From Onchocerca volvulus (taxonomy: Eukaryota > Nematoda > Chromadorea > Rhabditida > Onchocercidae), in the NCBI GenBank assembly GCA_000499405.2, contig HG738139.1, positions 5,728,616 to 5,792,615 on the forward strand: a stretch of DNA of 64,000 bases, written 5' to 3'. Positions 1 through 12,453 of the stretch are shown piece after piece (position 1 is the first letter of the stretch; each line of letters starts with the position of its first letter). The notes beneath the pieces are model-generated. The model was not told the origin of the DNA and made no database searches. It was given only the letters and a program-made list of their open reading frames with translations. A program made the position numbers and the translations under genes.

Positions 1-280
1 AATGTCTGTATTGCTTTTATCATTTTAACGATGAGTTTTATTTGTGCTAAAATGACAAGTAATATCATTTCATTTTTCCTCGAAATTTCAAACGAAATTC
101 TATTTATTATTTACTGCGGATTGAAATACCTAACATCCATTTGCACTACTTTCATTCCATAAGCGACTGATCTCTAGTAGAACTTTCACCATGACAACGT
201 TACGAGATTGTCGATATAATCATTTGAATTAATGCGATGAACAAACTTTATTATAGTATTTTGTTAATTTTCTTCTGTAG

Positions 281-3200
281 GCCATGCACAAGTTTCCTGG
301 ATTTTCCCAGCGATTGCATCCGTAGGTAAGTGCTAGAGGAAAATGTTTACCAGATAAATTCTCTGCATTTGACCTTTCAAAATCTATTGATTTTGCTTAA
401 AAATGGATTCATTGTTGGAACGATTTTTTCAAATAATCTGATTTTTAATTATTAATTCTAATGAAGATGTATTGAATACTTAAATATTTACTTATTAACA
501 CTTTAAAAATATTAAAATATATCAAATATTTGGAACTAATTCTGATTTTTTTTTTTTATTTACAGATTTCGAGGACTAGACGTAATCGGTGGTTATCCAA
601 GTTTTTTCGGGGCAATTTATGTTTACGATGGTCCTGATAATCATGTTTCAAATCGTTTCAAACAAAATTTGAATCGATTTGTGCCACTTTCAACAGTTTC
701 ACATTTTACTATTAAGTAAATTTTCAGAACCAAATTGTTGAATGGAGTATCCGATCTAACGAGCTGCTCTTAATTCAATCTCAAATTAAATATTGTGTTC
801 CTATTTTTGGTTTAGACATAATTGTTTAATTTGCTTGTCCCATCTCTTTTTCAAACCAAGGATTCTTGTTTTGAAAAATCATTGATTGGAATTTTGACTC
901 CAATTCTAAAGATATTTTTCTAGCAAATAAAGAGAAAAGATTTCTCAGCAAGAAAAGTAAAGAGGAATGAAGTGTTTTTTTTTTTTTTTTCAGAGATACT
1001 AACTGTTCGAATTTAATTTCCATCAATTCGGAATGTGAGATGATATGTCCAAGGTATGATCTTTCTTTTTTTATAATTATAAATAAAGCACTGATGAGTA
1101 TATATAAATCGCTGATATTACTAGCTGTTATTCCAGTCTCCGGATCTAGTGTGGTCTTTCTAATATTTTAAATTATCAACCAGATAGAAGGTCTATCTAT
1201 ATCTGTCTGTCTCATCTCTAAGTGAAGAAATTTCACATTGGAGTCGTTTATACGATCTATTTTCTTCTAGTCGCATTCCATTTTTTCCCACCTAATTCTA
1301 GTTATGTTTATGCTTTGATCATTTCTCGTATTTGCAGCATTTTGAGCATTGACAGATATATTTTATGAATATATAATATTACGAACTCTTCAGGCGATGT
1401 TATAGGTAATGCGAATATTCTACATTTCCACTCAATTACAGTATGGTCAATTCATACAACTATAGGATTATACAAGCTGACCATACTGTAGTTTTATAGA
1501 AACGAATTTCTGTAATGCATGTGATATATGTATTTCAGAAATGATCCAAATTGTACGATAGAGCAACAGACTGTAAGTCATTACTGTGCTTTTTTTTTTC
1601 GCATCGAAATTTCTGCGAAATCGGGGCAATTTGTTTGAAAAGGATACAGTCATTTATCAAATCCTGCGAATGTCCGTTCTCGGAAATTGGCATTCATTTA
1701 AATATTTAGTTTCAAAAATCTGGCAATTAAATCCACCGTCAAATCTTAATGCATTTTACTGTTCTTGTAATTGAAAATCAAAATATTCTGTTTAAGTAAT
1801 CCATAGTTTCTTTGTCTAATCACCTGATGTTTTATAGGACGAAGAGAGCAACTTGTTGAAGTCAGAAGCAGTATTCGAAAAGGATACAAATGATGGTTAT
1901 GTTTACGGTGACGAAATACGTACCAATGGCGAATTATCACTACTAAGACCGGGTAATTAGTTCTTTTGGATCTTTTTCATTTTAACTACGTTTAAATGAC
2001 GAATTATACTGACAGTTCTTGTTACAATATAGACTACTGTTCATTGTTCGATATCTTTATAACTCTTTTGAATTTCTTTTTAGGTATTTCAAGAGCAGTT
2101 TGTAGTAATTTTTCAAAAATTATTGAATAAAGAAATTAATCGCAATTTTAGACGCCAATGGTTTTTGCACGCATTTGTACAAACAATCAATAAAGTATAA
2201 AGTAAATTATAAAGCTAGCTGCCGATGGCACTTCAATGTCGAAAAGGTCAGCTTTTTGTCAGTTTCAGGATAGCATGTTAAATTAATGCTTCCAAAACTC
2301 GTAATTCTCAGAAAAATGCAATTTCAGGGTTGTGACGTCGATGACCTCACAAAATTTCTTTCGAATCAGATGGGTGGCACCGAAGTATGTGGTCAAACCG
2401 GTCATCAGTGCATTGTGCCAATTTTAAAGTAAGGAATTAATTGTTTATTAATCCTATTTGCAAAAACCAACATCCAACTTTGCTCAAATAATTGCTTCCA
2501 CATACACGCTTTGAGCACTTCATGAGACATAGAGATGATAGTGATTAGACCTTTGTCCCAGAAATTTCATCTAAATTTGAAAGATACTCTTGAATGTTCG
2601 CGAGTAAGAGCTTGAAATAACCCGCTTATTTGGGAATTTAATTTTCATTTAAATTTCAGAGAGGTAGCTATTACATCAAGTAATCAAAGATGCGATAATT
2701 ACTCTGTAATGAGTGTTCGTTTAGCTACCCATCAAGGATCGATTCTGGGAATGCTAATCGAGTGAGTCGTGTTTCTATTTAAATGAAATTGAGACCAGCC
2801 CCTTTGAGTATGTTGCTAATTTCTCCGCATAATTAGCTTGTCCAAACTGCTGCAAAAAATTTTTAGAGACTTTAATTTATTCTAACATTATTTGCGACAA
2901 AAATATCGTCTGAAGTTTGCGTTTGAAGAACATTTCTCCATTTTCAGTCCATTCTACAAGCAGACATTCATACACAAATCTTTCAATAGTATAACAAAAA
3001 AATACATCAATTCGTTTTATATTCATATATTGGTAGAGTCCTCTGTTGATCTTCCAAGTCTTTTTTGGAGTGAACTGTAACTCTTGTATTATTGGTTGGA
3101 TACAAATGTTGTCGACTCGCTCACTTGTCGGCATTATTACTTTACTACTATTAAACTCATAATTCCGTCGCTTATACATATTGCCGAACTAACCAACCCG

Positions 3201-4187
3201 AATAAATGAATCAGATGAAAACTTGCCCGAATATTGACCGTTGCTCTTTTTTTATACCTTTTTTTCTTGATTCATCTGCTTCTTTTTATCGTTGTTTTTG
3301 CTGGTTTCTGTCTCTCCTTATTCAGATTACTCAACAGCTGTTTTTTCGTCGTCCAGTTGATTCTCTTTGATTAAGCTATTTTATGGCTGTATCCTGTTTG
3401 TTCAGCCGACCCTTTAACTCTGCTGCGTAAACAAATATGAATGTTATTGTATCAAAAATATAAAGACAATTTATTATTTATTCCAGGCACAGAAATTAAA
3501 TTTCAGCTTTTCCAATAATATGCAAAAAGATTATTTTCAAAACTATAAAACTCCCTTTCCCCGAGAAATCCTTCCAGAACGAAAAAAGTATTTAAAAACT
3601 TTCCTTTGTAAAATTTGAAAATAATCCTTTAAAATTAATATCTTCGTCAAATTTTTAGATTTCTACCGTCTTCGAATAAATGCCACAAGAGCTACTGTCT
3701 TTTGACAACAGAAATATCGTTCCAAGAAATTACACAATTACTGGATAAAACGAAAATGTCGAGGTAACCAATATTTACAAAATGAAAGTACTAAGGTTAA
3801 CATAGTGAAAATATCCGATAATCAACATTGATATGAAAATGCAAAAGTAATAAATACATATAATTTCATTTCTAGTACATATAAAACCATTTCAAGTGCT
3901 TTAAGCTGCAAAAATTGTCTAATTTAAAACCATAGTTTTAAATGATTGCGAGCTATATTTAACAACTGAAGTTTGGAATTAAAGAATGAATGACAAATCA
4001 ATTTCTCTACGACCGATAGCATTTTTGCAGATATGAGAACAGTGAAGGTCGCTTTCGATGTCCATCCGAAATAACATGTCCAGCAGAATTGTTTTATTTT
4101 TTGAATACATTTGATTATGGAGCATTTTCTGCACAATTTTTAGTGTTAATACCTCTCCTTGCGTTATTTTTGTTGTATGTATCATAA
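281..4187 (+). CDS. tctn-1: Tectonic-like transition-zone protein, 5' partial
   Basis: Ten exons keep frame: 281-325, 566-715, 994-1053, 1539-1572, 1838-1952, 2152-2246, 2328-2428, 2660-2761, 3659-3763, 4031-4187. The first one shown opens in phase 2, so the start lies upstream and was not found. The product is Cys-rich. Its middle carries a tectonic-type pattern: GYVYGD, then LLRPDANGFC, then a run ending KASCRW. It ends in a hydrophobic segment (AQFLVLIPLLALFLLYV) at the stop, fitting a C-terminal membrane anchor. Known of the family: tectonics are secreted or membrane proteins of the ciliary transition zone (MKS/B9 complex). Nematode cilia occur only on sensory neurons, so expression there is expected (inference). 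The 897 bp intron 2762-3658 is long for this gene; an exon inside it cannot be excluded, but the candidate at 2948-3080 breaks phase. Family call is from pattern memory only. Confidence 0.6.
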
Positions 4188-4597
4188 AAAAATGTTCAGT
4201 TTACATCTGACATTTGTTTTTTGTATTATTGAACGAGCGTAAATGTGTTTATGACGACTTTAAAAAAAAAATGGTTCCAAAGTACTAAAAATATGTGTGC
4301 AAATTAAAACATGAGTACATTGTGCTGCCTTTCTCTCGAAGAAAGTAAAGATTATTTTAGGACAGAAATAAATTTGAAAATGATTACTTCCATCAATTCA
4401 GCCATGTCACTGCGTGCACTCACCTCAGCTTATGTTAGCTTCTTCATCTGAATACTTTACTTTTTTTGATGATGATAAATATCTTATTAATTCATTCATA
4501 CAAACAATTCCTCCTATGAATCGTAAATGAAAATGAAAGGACACGAAATTTTCTACAGCATATGATGAATTGTTTGTAATTCTTCCTTACCATCATC

Positions 4598-6003
4598 TCA
4601 TTTCGACTTTTCGTTCGTGTCATGGTTCGTTAGGATAGTTGTTCGGTCTTCCCACATATTTTTCTTCTTTTTCTGTGCCTTTCGACGTTGATCTCGAACG
4701 AACTAGGAAAAAATTGAAATAATTAACCGTCCTTTAACATGATTAATCCCAAAAATTCATTACTAATGTACTCAACTGCAAAATACCCATCTTGAATATC
4801 GATTTTGTACATAACCTTCTATCACAGGACTTTCGTCTCGCGTTGTCTTCTAACATTGAGAATGGGAGATCAGTGCAGATGCTACAAAATATCTTTCTCA
4901 AACTCTAGTTTTCTAGCATCAGTTTGATAAACTGCTCTGCTGTTTTAAGAAATTATACTACAATCTCCCTACCGTGAAAAAAAAATTTTTTGTAGAAGAC
5001 TTTAGTTGAGTTGGAAATTGGGAAGAATTGGATTTGTTATGCGATAAATTTTTAGTTTGACAGACTTTATTCGCCGAGCTACGATACAAAACAATTGGTG
5101 ATTATCGATAAAACATCGATAATTTGAACTTCTTTTTGATAGGAGGGAAGTTATTTGAAGATTACTGGTGCTGGAAATTGGTAGAGTTTGATGAGGTTTG
5201 CAAATTGATTGAAAATTTTTGCTCGTCAAATATGATTAAAGCGAAGTAGTAAAAAACAAATGATCAAAGAGAATCGAATAAAACAGATTTTTAGCAAATA
5301 ATCCCGTGGGAGAATTACAAACAGTCGTATTGAACCAATGAAAGAAGTGATGAAATGCTTACAATGAAGCAATGTTCCTTATATGTATTGAATGGTTTGC
5401 AAAAAAATATCGGATACAAAAATAACTATGTAGGAGTTATTTTATATTTTACAACAATTTAAGCATCGAATCTAAGCTTAGTTTTTTTCTTTTTTTAATA
5501 GGTTTTGCAGATGTATACTAATTTTAAATCAGCAAACAGGGATTTATATGTGAATTGGATTAACAGATATTTACAATATTTTTATCATTAAATTTAAGAT
5601 GGAAGAATTTACATACAAGTTGGATACCAGATATTTCAGATGTTTAAAATATGTATCTAATTTAGAGGAATTATATATGAATTTGACAAGCAATTCAAAC
5701 AGAACATTTTTCTGTTATACAAATAATTACAAAATAACATGTCTAAATGATATGTTTAGTAATACAAAAAAAATATCACGATTATTTAGGAATATTTTTA
5801 TATTGAGAATATTTCGATTATTCCAAAAAGTGCCAATATAATATGAAAAGACTCACCCTTTTGATTCCTAAGCGTATTTTGCTCCATTTTGGTTGGATTT
5901 CTTCGATTGCTCGAGTTCTGCGAAAATTTTTAGCTAATTTTGCGATTCCATTATCTGTTTCATCGATAAAAAATTCAATTTTGAAATTGGCATTCGCATC
6001 CAT
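4598..6003 (-). CDS. Small basic two-exon protein, unknown function
   Basis: Exon 1 is 6003-5857, starting at ATG 6003, with donor AGG|GTGAGT. Exon 2 is 4702-4598, after acceptor TTCCTAG, ending in TGA. The join is in phase 0 and gives 83 residues. The N-terminal half is mixed and acidic early (FFIDETD). The middle is basic with RRTRAIEE and KWSKIRLGIKR. Exon 2 is strongly basic (RDQRRKAQKKKKNMW). There is no signal peptide or membrane segment. An AAAG acceptor-like site sits just before the ATG and could be a trans-splice site or the end of an intron, so upstream exons are possible. I do not recognise the family. The basic half suggests nucleic-acid or ribosome binding, but that is only a guess. 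The 1.15 kb intron contains the AT-rich ORFs noted separately. Confidence 0.45.
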
Positions 6004-6980
6004 CCTTTAAAAAAAAAACTGATGAAATCACTTAACACACTCCAACGTTCGGGATAAGTGGAAGCAAAGGTCAACCGGAGATGTCGGATTGATTAGCAAA
6101 AGTTACATGAACTGCTTTCTGGCTCCGATGAAGTGAGAGAGTATATGGAATTGAAGAGTATTGCAAGGGAGGTTAAAGACAGACAGCACTTGGAAATAGT
6201 GTGAGGAGAATGAAACATGAGAAAATAATGTACAATTTAGACAGCAAGGTGACAGGTTGGAAAGAAGGATTAAGAGATTTTCTGAATATCTCTAAGTCGT
6301 ATGTATTCCGGATATCTTTGACCGCTCGTTGAGGAAGTGATAGAAATTGAGGGTAAGAGAAGCGGGCTTTTGAGAAGATAGAGAATGGTAGTGATAAGAA
6401 GTATTGTCGCAGCTGATAAAGTGATGGAATGAAATCATTCAATGAGCCAAATTCGATTGGCTGATGGCTAATAATATTTACACGCCTTAATATCGCCTTA
6501 AATGATGTTTACTGGACATTTCAATGCTTTATTGGACATTTCAATGCTTACTTCATATATATCTATATTATATGTAGTTCACGTATATATGCGTGGTATT
6601 GCGTGTTGCTTTGCGTGACACAAAACAGTGTAAAATATAACCTTTTATACATAACAAACTTACGCTTCATAAGAGACGTCATAAATCGATAGCTTTACGA
6701 CATCCCTTAAGATGTAACTTTTCATATTAAGTTGCAACTTTTTTATTCTCACCAGATCTTTTGTTTTACTTTATTTCCTGTTGTCATCTTATAAATTTTA
6801 TTTTAAGATCACAAGAAATATGTGCGTGATCATCGTTAATAAATATAAAATGGCTCTAAGGCGAAAATTGTTGTGTCTTTGATCTAAAGATATCTATTTT
6901 CTGGATATTGTCTATATTCAGAAAATGGATTGAGGATTGGTTATCGTGTTTATATTTTTCTCTTGCAGATAGTCAGTGCA
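6004..6980. other. Intergenic, no gene seen
   Basis: A purine-rich stretch (about 6020-6440) has no believable coding frame. An 89-codon open frame on the minus strand there has no splice context or recognisable motif. The part after 6450 is AT-rich. TTCTTGCAG-like acceptor TCTTGCAG at 6961-6968 lies 12 bases before the UBE2F start codon, with no upstream coding exon visible, so it is a candidate spliced-leader acceptor. Confidence 0.5.
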
Positions 6981-8630
6981 ATGTTGAATCTTCAAAAACG
7001 GATCAATGGTGTGGATGAAGAAAAAACATATTTGGGTACACGCATATCAATCCGGGATAAATTATTATCGCAAGGTTGTATTTCTTCATCAGTATCATTC
7101 GAATTTTATTTTATATAGAAGTAGTCAAAATGTGTGTTTGTGTTATCTATCTAGTTGTATTGGAGCGAATATTTTTAATTACTGCATAGTATATTCCTTT
7201 TTATTAGTTTGATATATGCGATCTTTTTGATTTATGGTTTTAGCGTGACTGTGGATAGTGCATCTGAATCGTGTTGCTTGCATCATATGATGGTCTGGCC
7301 AATTAGTTGGTGATTAAGTTGATGTTAAACTGATAGATAATGTGTCACTTTGATGTTTGTTGATAATTTTGTAAAAATCCTTTTTCTAGAAATAAAAGAG
7401 CTTGAATCAAGTCTTAAGAAAGTACCATCGTGTAAGCTGCATTTTCCGTCAACATCTGCATTACATAATATGGAACTTATCGTTTCACCAGTTGAAGGAA
7501 TTTATAAAGTATGTTGCTTATCGCTTAAAATAATGTGATACAATAATAAAATAATGTGATACGGCAAACTGATAGTATCTTTTGTAGTTTCAGGTATGAG
7601 TTACAGAAATTACATAGGATTTCTTTACTTTTAGTGATACGGAATATAGAGAAAAACCATTAGAGAAAAAGTAATTTCATTGCTGATTATTCGTCATTTT
7701 TGCGAACTATTCGATAGGAATTATAACTTTTTAATTTTCTCTTTTTGAGAAACGAAGTTTGCAATCTATACTTGTAACAAGTAAATGTAATTTCAGGGTG
7801 GAATATTCAAATTCACTATAGTGGTACCACCCGAATATAACAATGTACCGCCCGTGGTGAAGTGTTTAACACGTGTATGGCATCCAAACATAACTGAAGA
7901 AGGCTCCATATGCTTGTCGTTATTGCGACAAAATAGCCTTGATGGTTATGGTATGTGCCTAAACTCTTCTGACATAAACGTGAAAATATAAAAGTGGCAT
8001 GCAGTTAATGGGTAAAAGATTATTGTTTAGAATATACTGTTGTTCAATTAATAAAATTATGACGTAGCAGTTCGTGTCAGATTTTTGCTTTAGTATTTCA
8101 ATGAAAAAATTGTCCTATGAATGAGAAATCAAGAAATATGGTAATGCGTAGTTCTGCTGAAAAGGTTTTTCTGATTTCAGGATGGATGCCAACTCGTAGA
8201 TTGATTGATGTTGTACTTGGCTTGGACAGTCTTTTCACTGATTTGATCGATTTTGATGACGCTCTTAATGCAGCAGCTGCTCAACAGTGGTCTACAAATA
8301 AGGTGATTTAATTTTTATAATATCATTTTTATAATTCCATTCTCAAATTTTAATTGAATCTGAATATAATGATTGTGGCAATTGATATAACTTAAAGCTG
8401 AAAAAATTAAACTTCAGCTATTAAGAACTGGAATAAATGCTGAATCATTTGATATGATTTGCAAATTTTAAAACCTGAAATAATTAATTCAATCTAAAGC
8501 ATAATACCTTAAACAACATTATCAAAATTGATCTAAAAAAGTTCAGATCGTTTTCAAATCCACCATTTCATATATGGTGAATATATATTACGCTCTATTC
8601 TGCAATATAAATATAAATATAAGTAAATAA

Positions 8631-8702
<72 letters not shown>

Positions 8703-9089
8703 GTTTTGAATTCTGTTTCTTATAAATAAAAATGGAAATGGTAGGATAATGATCTAAAGAAATTTTCTATCTAGCTTTCATCTGGTAATGTAAAATTGCA
8801 AAAATTGAGTTTTCTCACCCCAACTTACTAAATTTAAGGGGAAAAAACATTTGACACAAAACATAAATTGGTTGAATTCATTATCAATCTCAATCATATA
8901 ATGGAATCATTTGGGTTTGATTTAATACGAATTTCTTATTCTATATTATTAATAGTTTCTTTTGTAATATCATATAAAATTACCTTATTTGCATTTAAGA
9001 TTACGCTGCCTTTCTTCACTTGAATTATTTTGTTTCAGGATGCATATATTGCGAAAGTACGCGATTACATTGTTCGTTTTTGTCGGTGA
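6981..9089 (+). CDS. UBE2F: NEDD8-conjugating enzyme E2, UBE2F type
   Basis: Five exons: 6981-7074, 7390-7508, 7797-7950, 8181-8302, 9039-9089, giving about 179 residues. This is a complete E2 fold. The N-terminal extension (MLNLQKR...ISIRDKLL) is the piece that binds the NEDD8 E1. It is followed by the E2 core with [15 protein letters not shown], the HPN motif in [11 protein letters not shown] and the catalytic Cys in SICLSLLR. The insert NSLDGYGW and the [17 protein letters not shown] helix match UBE2F rather than UBE2M/UBC12, whose core lacks them. Known role: UBE2F takes NEDD8 from the APPBP1-UBA3 E1 and, with RBX2, neddylates cullin-5. The start codon lies 12 bases after a strong acceptor (TCTTGCAG), fitting trans-splicing. 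AATAAA sites follow at about 9094 and 9180. Confidence 0.93.
8634..8696. repeat. (TA)n microsatellite
   Basis: About 30 uninterrupted TA units inside the last intron of the UBE2F gene, preceded by short AAATA repeats. Length is probably polymorphic. Confidence 0.95.
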
Positions 9090-9412
9090 AAGAAGAATAA
9101 AGAAAGGGAAGATTTTTATACAAATTTCGAAAACATTATAATTGTGTTCAAAATATTTCTAACATTGTAATACAATAATTAATAAAACAGAAACTTTACA
9201 GTAATTAGTCAGAATGAAAATTTTTCATAAAGAATTATTGTATACGATGATATTCTGCTTTACGCCATATTATGATTCTGTCTATATCTCTGTATATTTT
9301 AATATTTTATAACGGTTTTAAAATCCTCAGAATTTTGGATTTTATTCGGTTGAGCAACTTGCTAGACTATAGTTTGCGAAATATTGGTAATACGTTTTTA
9401 TTGAGTTGGTTT

Positions 9413-9452
<40 letters not shown>

Positions 9453-10369
9453 CAAAACAACGTTTCATGTGATAAGGAAATTGAGACGATTGTATGTGGC
9501 TCTTGTTCAATATTCTTCAGGAGAAGGATATTGTTATTCGTATCTTTCAGATTGCAAAAATTTTTTTTTTTTTACTTTGAACTAATTTAGTATTTGTAGA
9601 ATAGCGCATTTATTTGGGCTGGTGAATTTGAAGCTTTAAGTAAAAAGTTGTTTTTTATGATACTGAAATTTTGGCAGTCAGCTACTCTCATGGGAAATTA
9701 GAAATTACTGCACCAAGATTGAACATGCTGCAGTCAATGTGTCAATTTAGCTAAAGCAGTATATTTTTTTCTGCGATTTCAAATGAATAATTTTGTTACT
9801 TTAGTGAATTTATTTTGCTAAAAGTTAGTGAATACGGTGAACATGAAATAAATTTGATTTTATCGTTGAAAGTTCGACTGATGAGTTTTTGCACATTAGG
9901 ATATATCTATTTGCTTGAGGTGATTTTACGTGATATTCTCGGTTAGATTCATTGATACGATATTATTTCTTGCCTAAGAAGTTCTGAATTGCCAATATAA
10001 ATAATCCCTTTGAATAGACAATGATTTTCTTGTTGTTTAGCATATTTCGGAAGCACGCTAGATCATTCATTGAAATTAATTCGATTATTGAGCTTATAAT
10101 TTATATACTTCCAAAAAATGAACCTGAAAATGTGTTTCTTCTCTTTGTTTTCCTTCCTAACCTATCTATGAAAAGTGAGGATTGAGCCAGTTGATTTTGT
10201 AACTAGCAGAAAAAAAAAGAACAAACAGCAGTTATGTCATAATAATTCTCAGTAATTTTCTTTTTGGTATAAGGAAATGCGACGGTCGGTGTCTCAGATT
10301 TTCAGGAGAAAAAACTTCATTTAGCAAATTTTTGTTGAAATTTTTTTTTAATTCGCTCCGTGTGAAATA
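9090..10369. other. Intergenic with long poly-T tract
   Basis: Contains UBE2F polyadenylation signals near its left end and a run of 38 T at 9415-9452. A 66-codon open frame reading into the poly-T has a run of Phe and no other support. No gene seen. Confidence 0.6.
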
Positions 10370-11267
10370 ATGGATCATCAGTTAGTGGCAGCACTTTTGC
10401 TTATTCTTTTGTCACCAAGAATTTACGGCAAATCGGAATGTATGCAAATTGTTGGTACTCTTGTTTGTCCACAAAAACCTATGTTAGCGGGGAATGTGCA
10501 GATTGATTTGAAGGATGAAGACCGTAAGATTTTTGGTTGTAGTATGTTCATTTTGCATATTAAGTGCTTAATTATTATGAATACCGACTATATCAGGCAC
10601 AAAAGAGAAATTGCAGATCATTTCTTGATAGATCATAGTCAATACTCAGGTACAATAGTATGGCGCTAGTATTTGTAATTAACTTTTCTTTTCAAATAAT
10701 GGAAATTGAAAGAATAACTGAAGAAGCGTTAATAAACTACTTATTTGAGCGTCAGGAGTTAATTGATGGCCTTAATTTTCGCAGTCTGAACAATCAGTAG
10801 TTATTTTAACAAACAAATTTCCTACTTCCTAATTAAACATTAGCTTTCAAATTCTCTTCGTTTATCGTTCGCATACAGCATGTCTTAATTATATCATGTG
10901 ACTTAATCATATCTCGAAAGTTTGAACTGTTATTGAAACAATACTATTGAATTCATCAAACTAATTTTATTGCGTTATGATCTTATGTAATTTTTTTGCA
11001 GCACTACCATGGGAGGCCCACGATCAGATGGGTCGAACTTGGTCCCAGTCCAATGGTTCATTTATGGTTTCTGGATGTGGAGCTGATTTTGGTCCATTCA
11101 ATACACCAGATCCATATATCATTGTTGAGCACAAATGTCCTAGTATTTTGCGGTCAGTATTAGAAAAAAGTAGTTCAACAAGGAAGACGCAATTTGCATT
11201 AACTAAAGTATTTATGCCAAAACTCTTGAATATCGGTAAAGTTTTTCTAGATGATTCGGATATCTAA
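10370..11267 (+). CDS. Transthyretin-like (TTL) family secreted protein
   Basis: Two exons, 10370-10523 and 11002-11267, joined in phase 1, encode 139 residues, the usual TTL length. A signal peptide covers about residues 1-20 (hydrophobic LVAALLLILL, likely cut after IYG). The mature part has the family order: a strand with VGTLVC, the LAGNVQIDLKDED strand, the D.MG.TWS turn, the NGSFMVSGCG strand, then DPYIIVEHKC. Its Cys pair is typical. TTL proteins are a large nematode-specific family of extracellular beta-sandwich proteins; the C. elegans member TTR-52 bridges apoptotic cells to phagocytes, and several parasite members are secreted. The specific role of this one cannot be read from sequence. 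AATAAA follows the stop at about 11271. Confidence 0.88.
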
Positions 11268-11706
11268 ATTAAATAAAATCGAAATATATTTTACTTAGCA
11301 AGCAATGTTGCTTCTAATTTGTGAGTAAATAAGGTAAGAAGTTATGGAATTTTGCTCAACATATAGGATCTCGTTTTATCATGCTACCCAGAAAAAAATC
11401 AAGTCATTGTTCCTGAATAGCCAGGAAGTGAGGTGGAAACGGGAAGTTGGAAAAAAAAAAAGAAAGAAGTAAAGAAGAAATAGTTCAGTGGAGGAATAAA
11501 AGCTGATTCCAACTTTGAATGGATTACAAATCTCATTATGAAATATATATATACTTTTAGCTCATTTATATGTATTTTTTGCAAACTGTTTGAATTTTAT
11601 CTTTCTTCCCTTCTGTACATTGTACTTTGTGATATGCTATTATTTTCCGTTTGTTGCCATAAATTTTTTTTCCTTATTTATTCCGTAATTTTCTTCTGTA
11701 ATCTAG
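11268..11706. other. Intergenic, 3' side of TTL gene
   Basis: Holds the TTL polyadenylation signal and AT-rich DNA; no coding frame supported. It ends in CTAG directly before the Helitron-like terminus. Confidence 0.5.
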
Positions 11707-11985
11707 TCTAGATAAATAAAAATGTAAATGCTACCTGTTACTTCGCAATGATCTCCGCAAGTTCTCCACCGATTCTTTTCAAATTTTGACACAACCTTGC
11801 GTTCGAATAGGCGAATATTCTCAGGCAAGCATACTTTTTTCAATGTCACGTGCGTGACAACTGAAAGTGAGGAGACGGGGTTTATTGACTCGGCCTTTCT
11901 TTTTTTCTCTCATTCTCCCTCTATCTCCTCTCTTTCTCTATTGCTACGCTTATTACATGATTCAAGGAAAGAAGGAAAAAAATGA
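11707..11985 (+). mobile_element. Helitron-like 5' end fragment
   Basis: Starts with TCTAGATAAATAAAAATG, preceded by CTAG. The sequence that follows matches, in reverse orientation, the segment ending at 43556: an AAGTTCTCCACCGATT block, a TTTTGACACAACCTTGCG block and a CATACTTTTTTCA block. It includes a small inverted repeat, GTCACG-TG-CGTGAC, near 11845. TC at the 5' end followed by an AT-rich TATATAA-AAATG run is typical of Helitron 5' termini. The element is truncated: DNA after about 11985 shows nothing further of it before the helicase remnant. Confidence 0.6.
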
Positions 11986-12453
11986 TTAAAAAAATTAGAA
12001 TGGTTTTTGATATGGCATATAAATATAAAAAATTTTTGCATTTGCAACGAATCAGGAAAAAAAAATTTTTAAATATCTGTTATAATTTGAATTTGAAATT
12101 CTTTTTTTTAATAAAAACTAGTTTAATTTGTTTGAAAAAGGCATCAATTTAGTCTGAAGAAATTTTATTACATTAATTCTAAATATTTCTGAGAATCAAT
12201 CTTTTTGCTCAGTTAATCTTCTCCGACTTAATTTTGGTTTAATTTAATTTGATGTAAATTTAATGTTAAGATATTAACTCATAACTTTTTTAATTTTTCT
12301 ATAGATTAAATATTCAAATCCATCAAAATATTGGTGATTTATAATTTAATATAATTGATACTAATTCTTTCTTTTTTAAATTTTATTCATATTATACCTT
12401 TATTTGTTTATGTTTATCTATCTATCTATAACTAGTGCTTACAAATAGCGAAT
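11986..12453. other. AT-rich spacer between Helitron fragments
   Basis: Very AT-rich with no supported coding frame. It lies between a Helitron 5' end fragment and a Helitron helicase remnant in the same orientation, so it may be eroded element interior. Confidence 0.4.

Noticed and set aside
2877..3179. 100-codon minus-strand ORF in the tectonic intron
   Set aside because: No motif, overlaps sequence with equal openness on the other strand, and no splice or start context.
9272..9472. ORF ending in poly-Phe
   Set aside because: The Phe run is simply the poly-T tract; nothing else supports coding.
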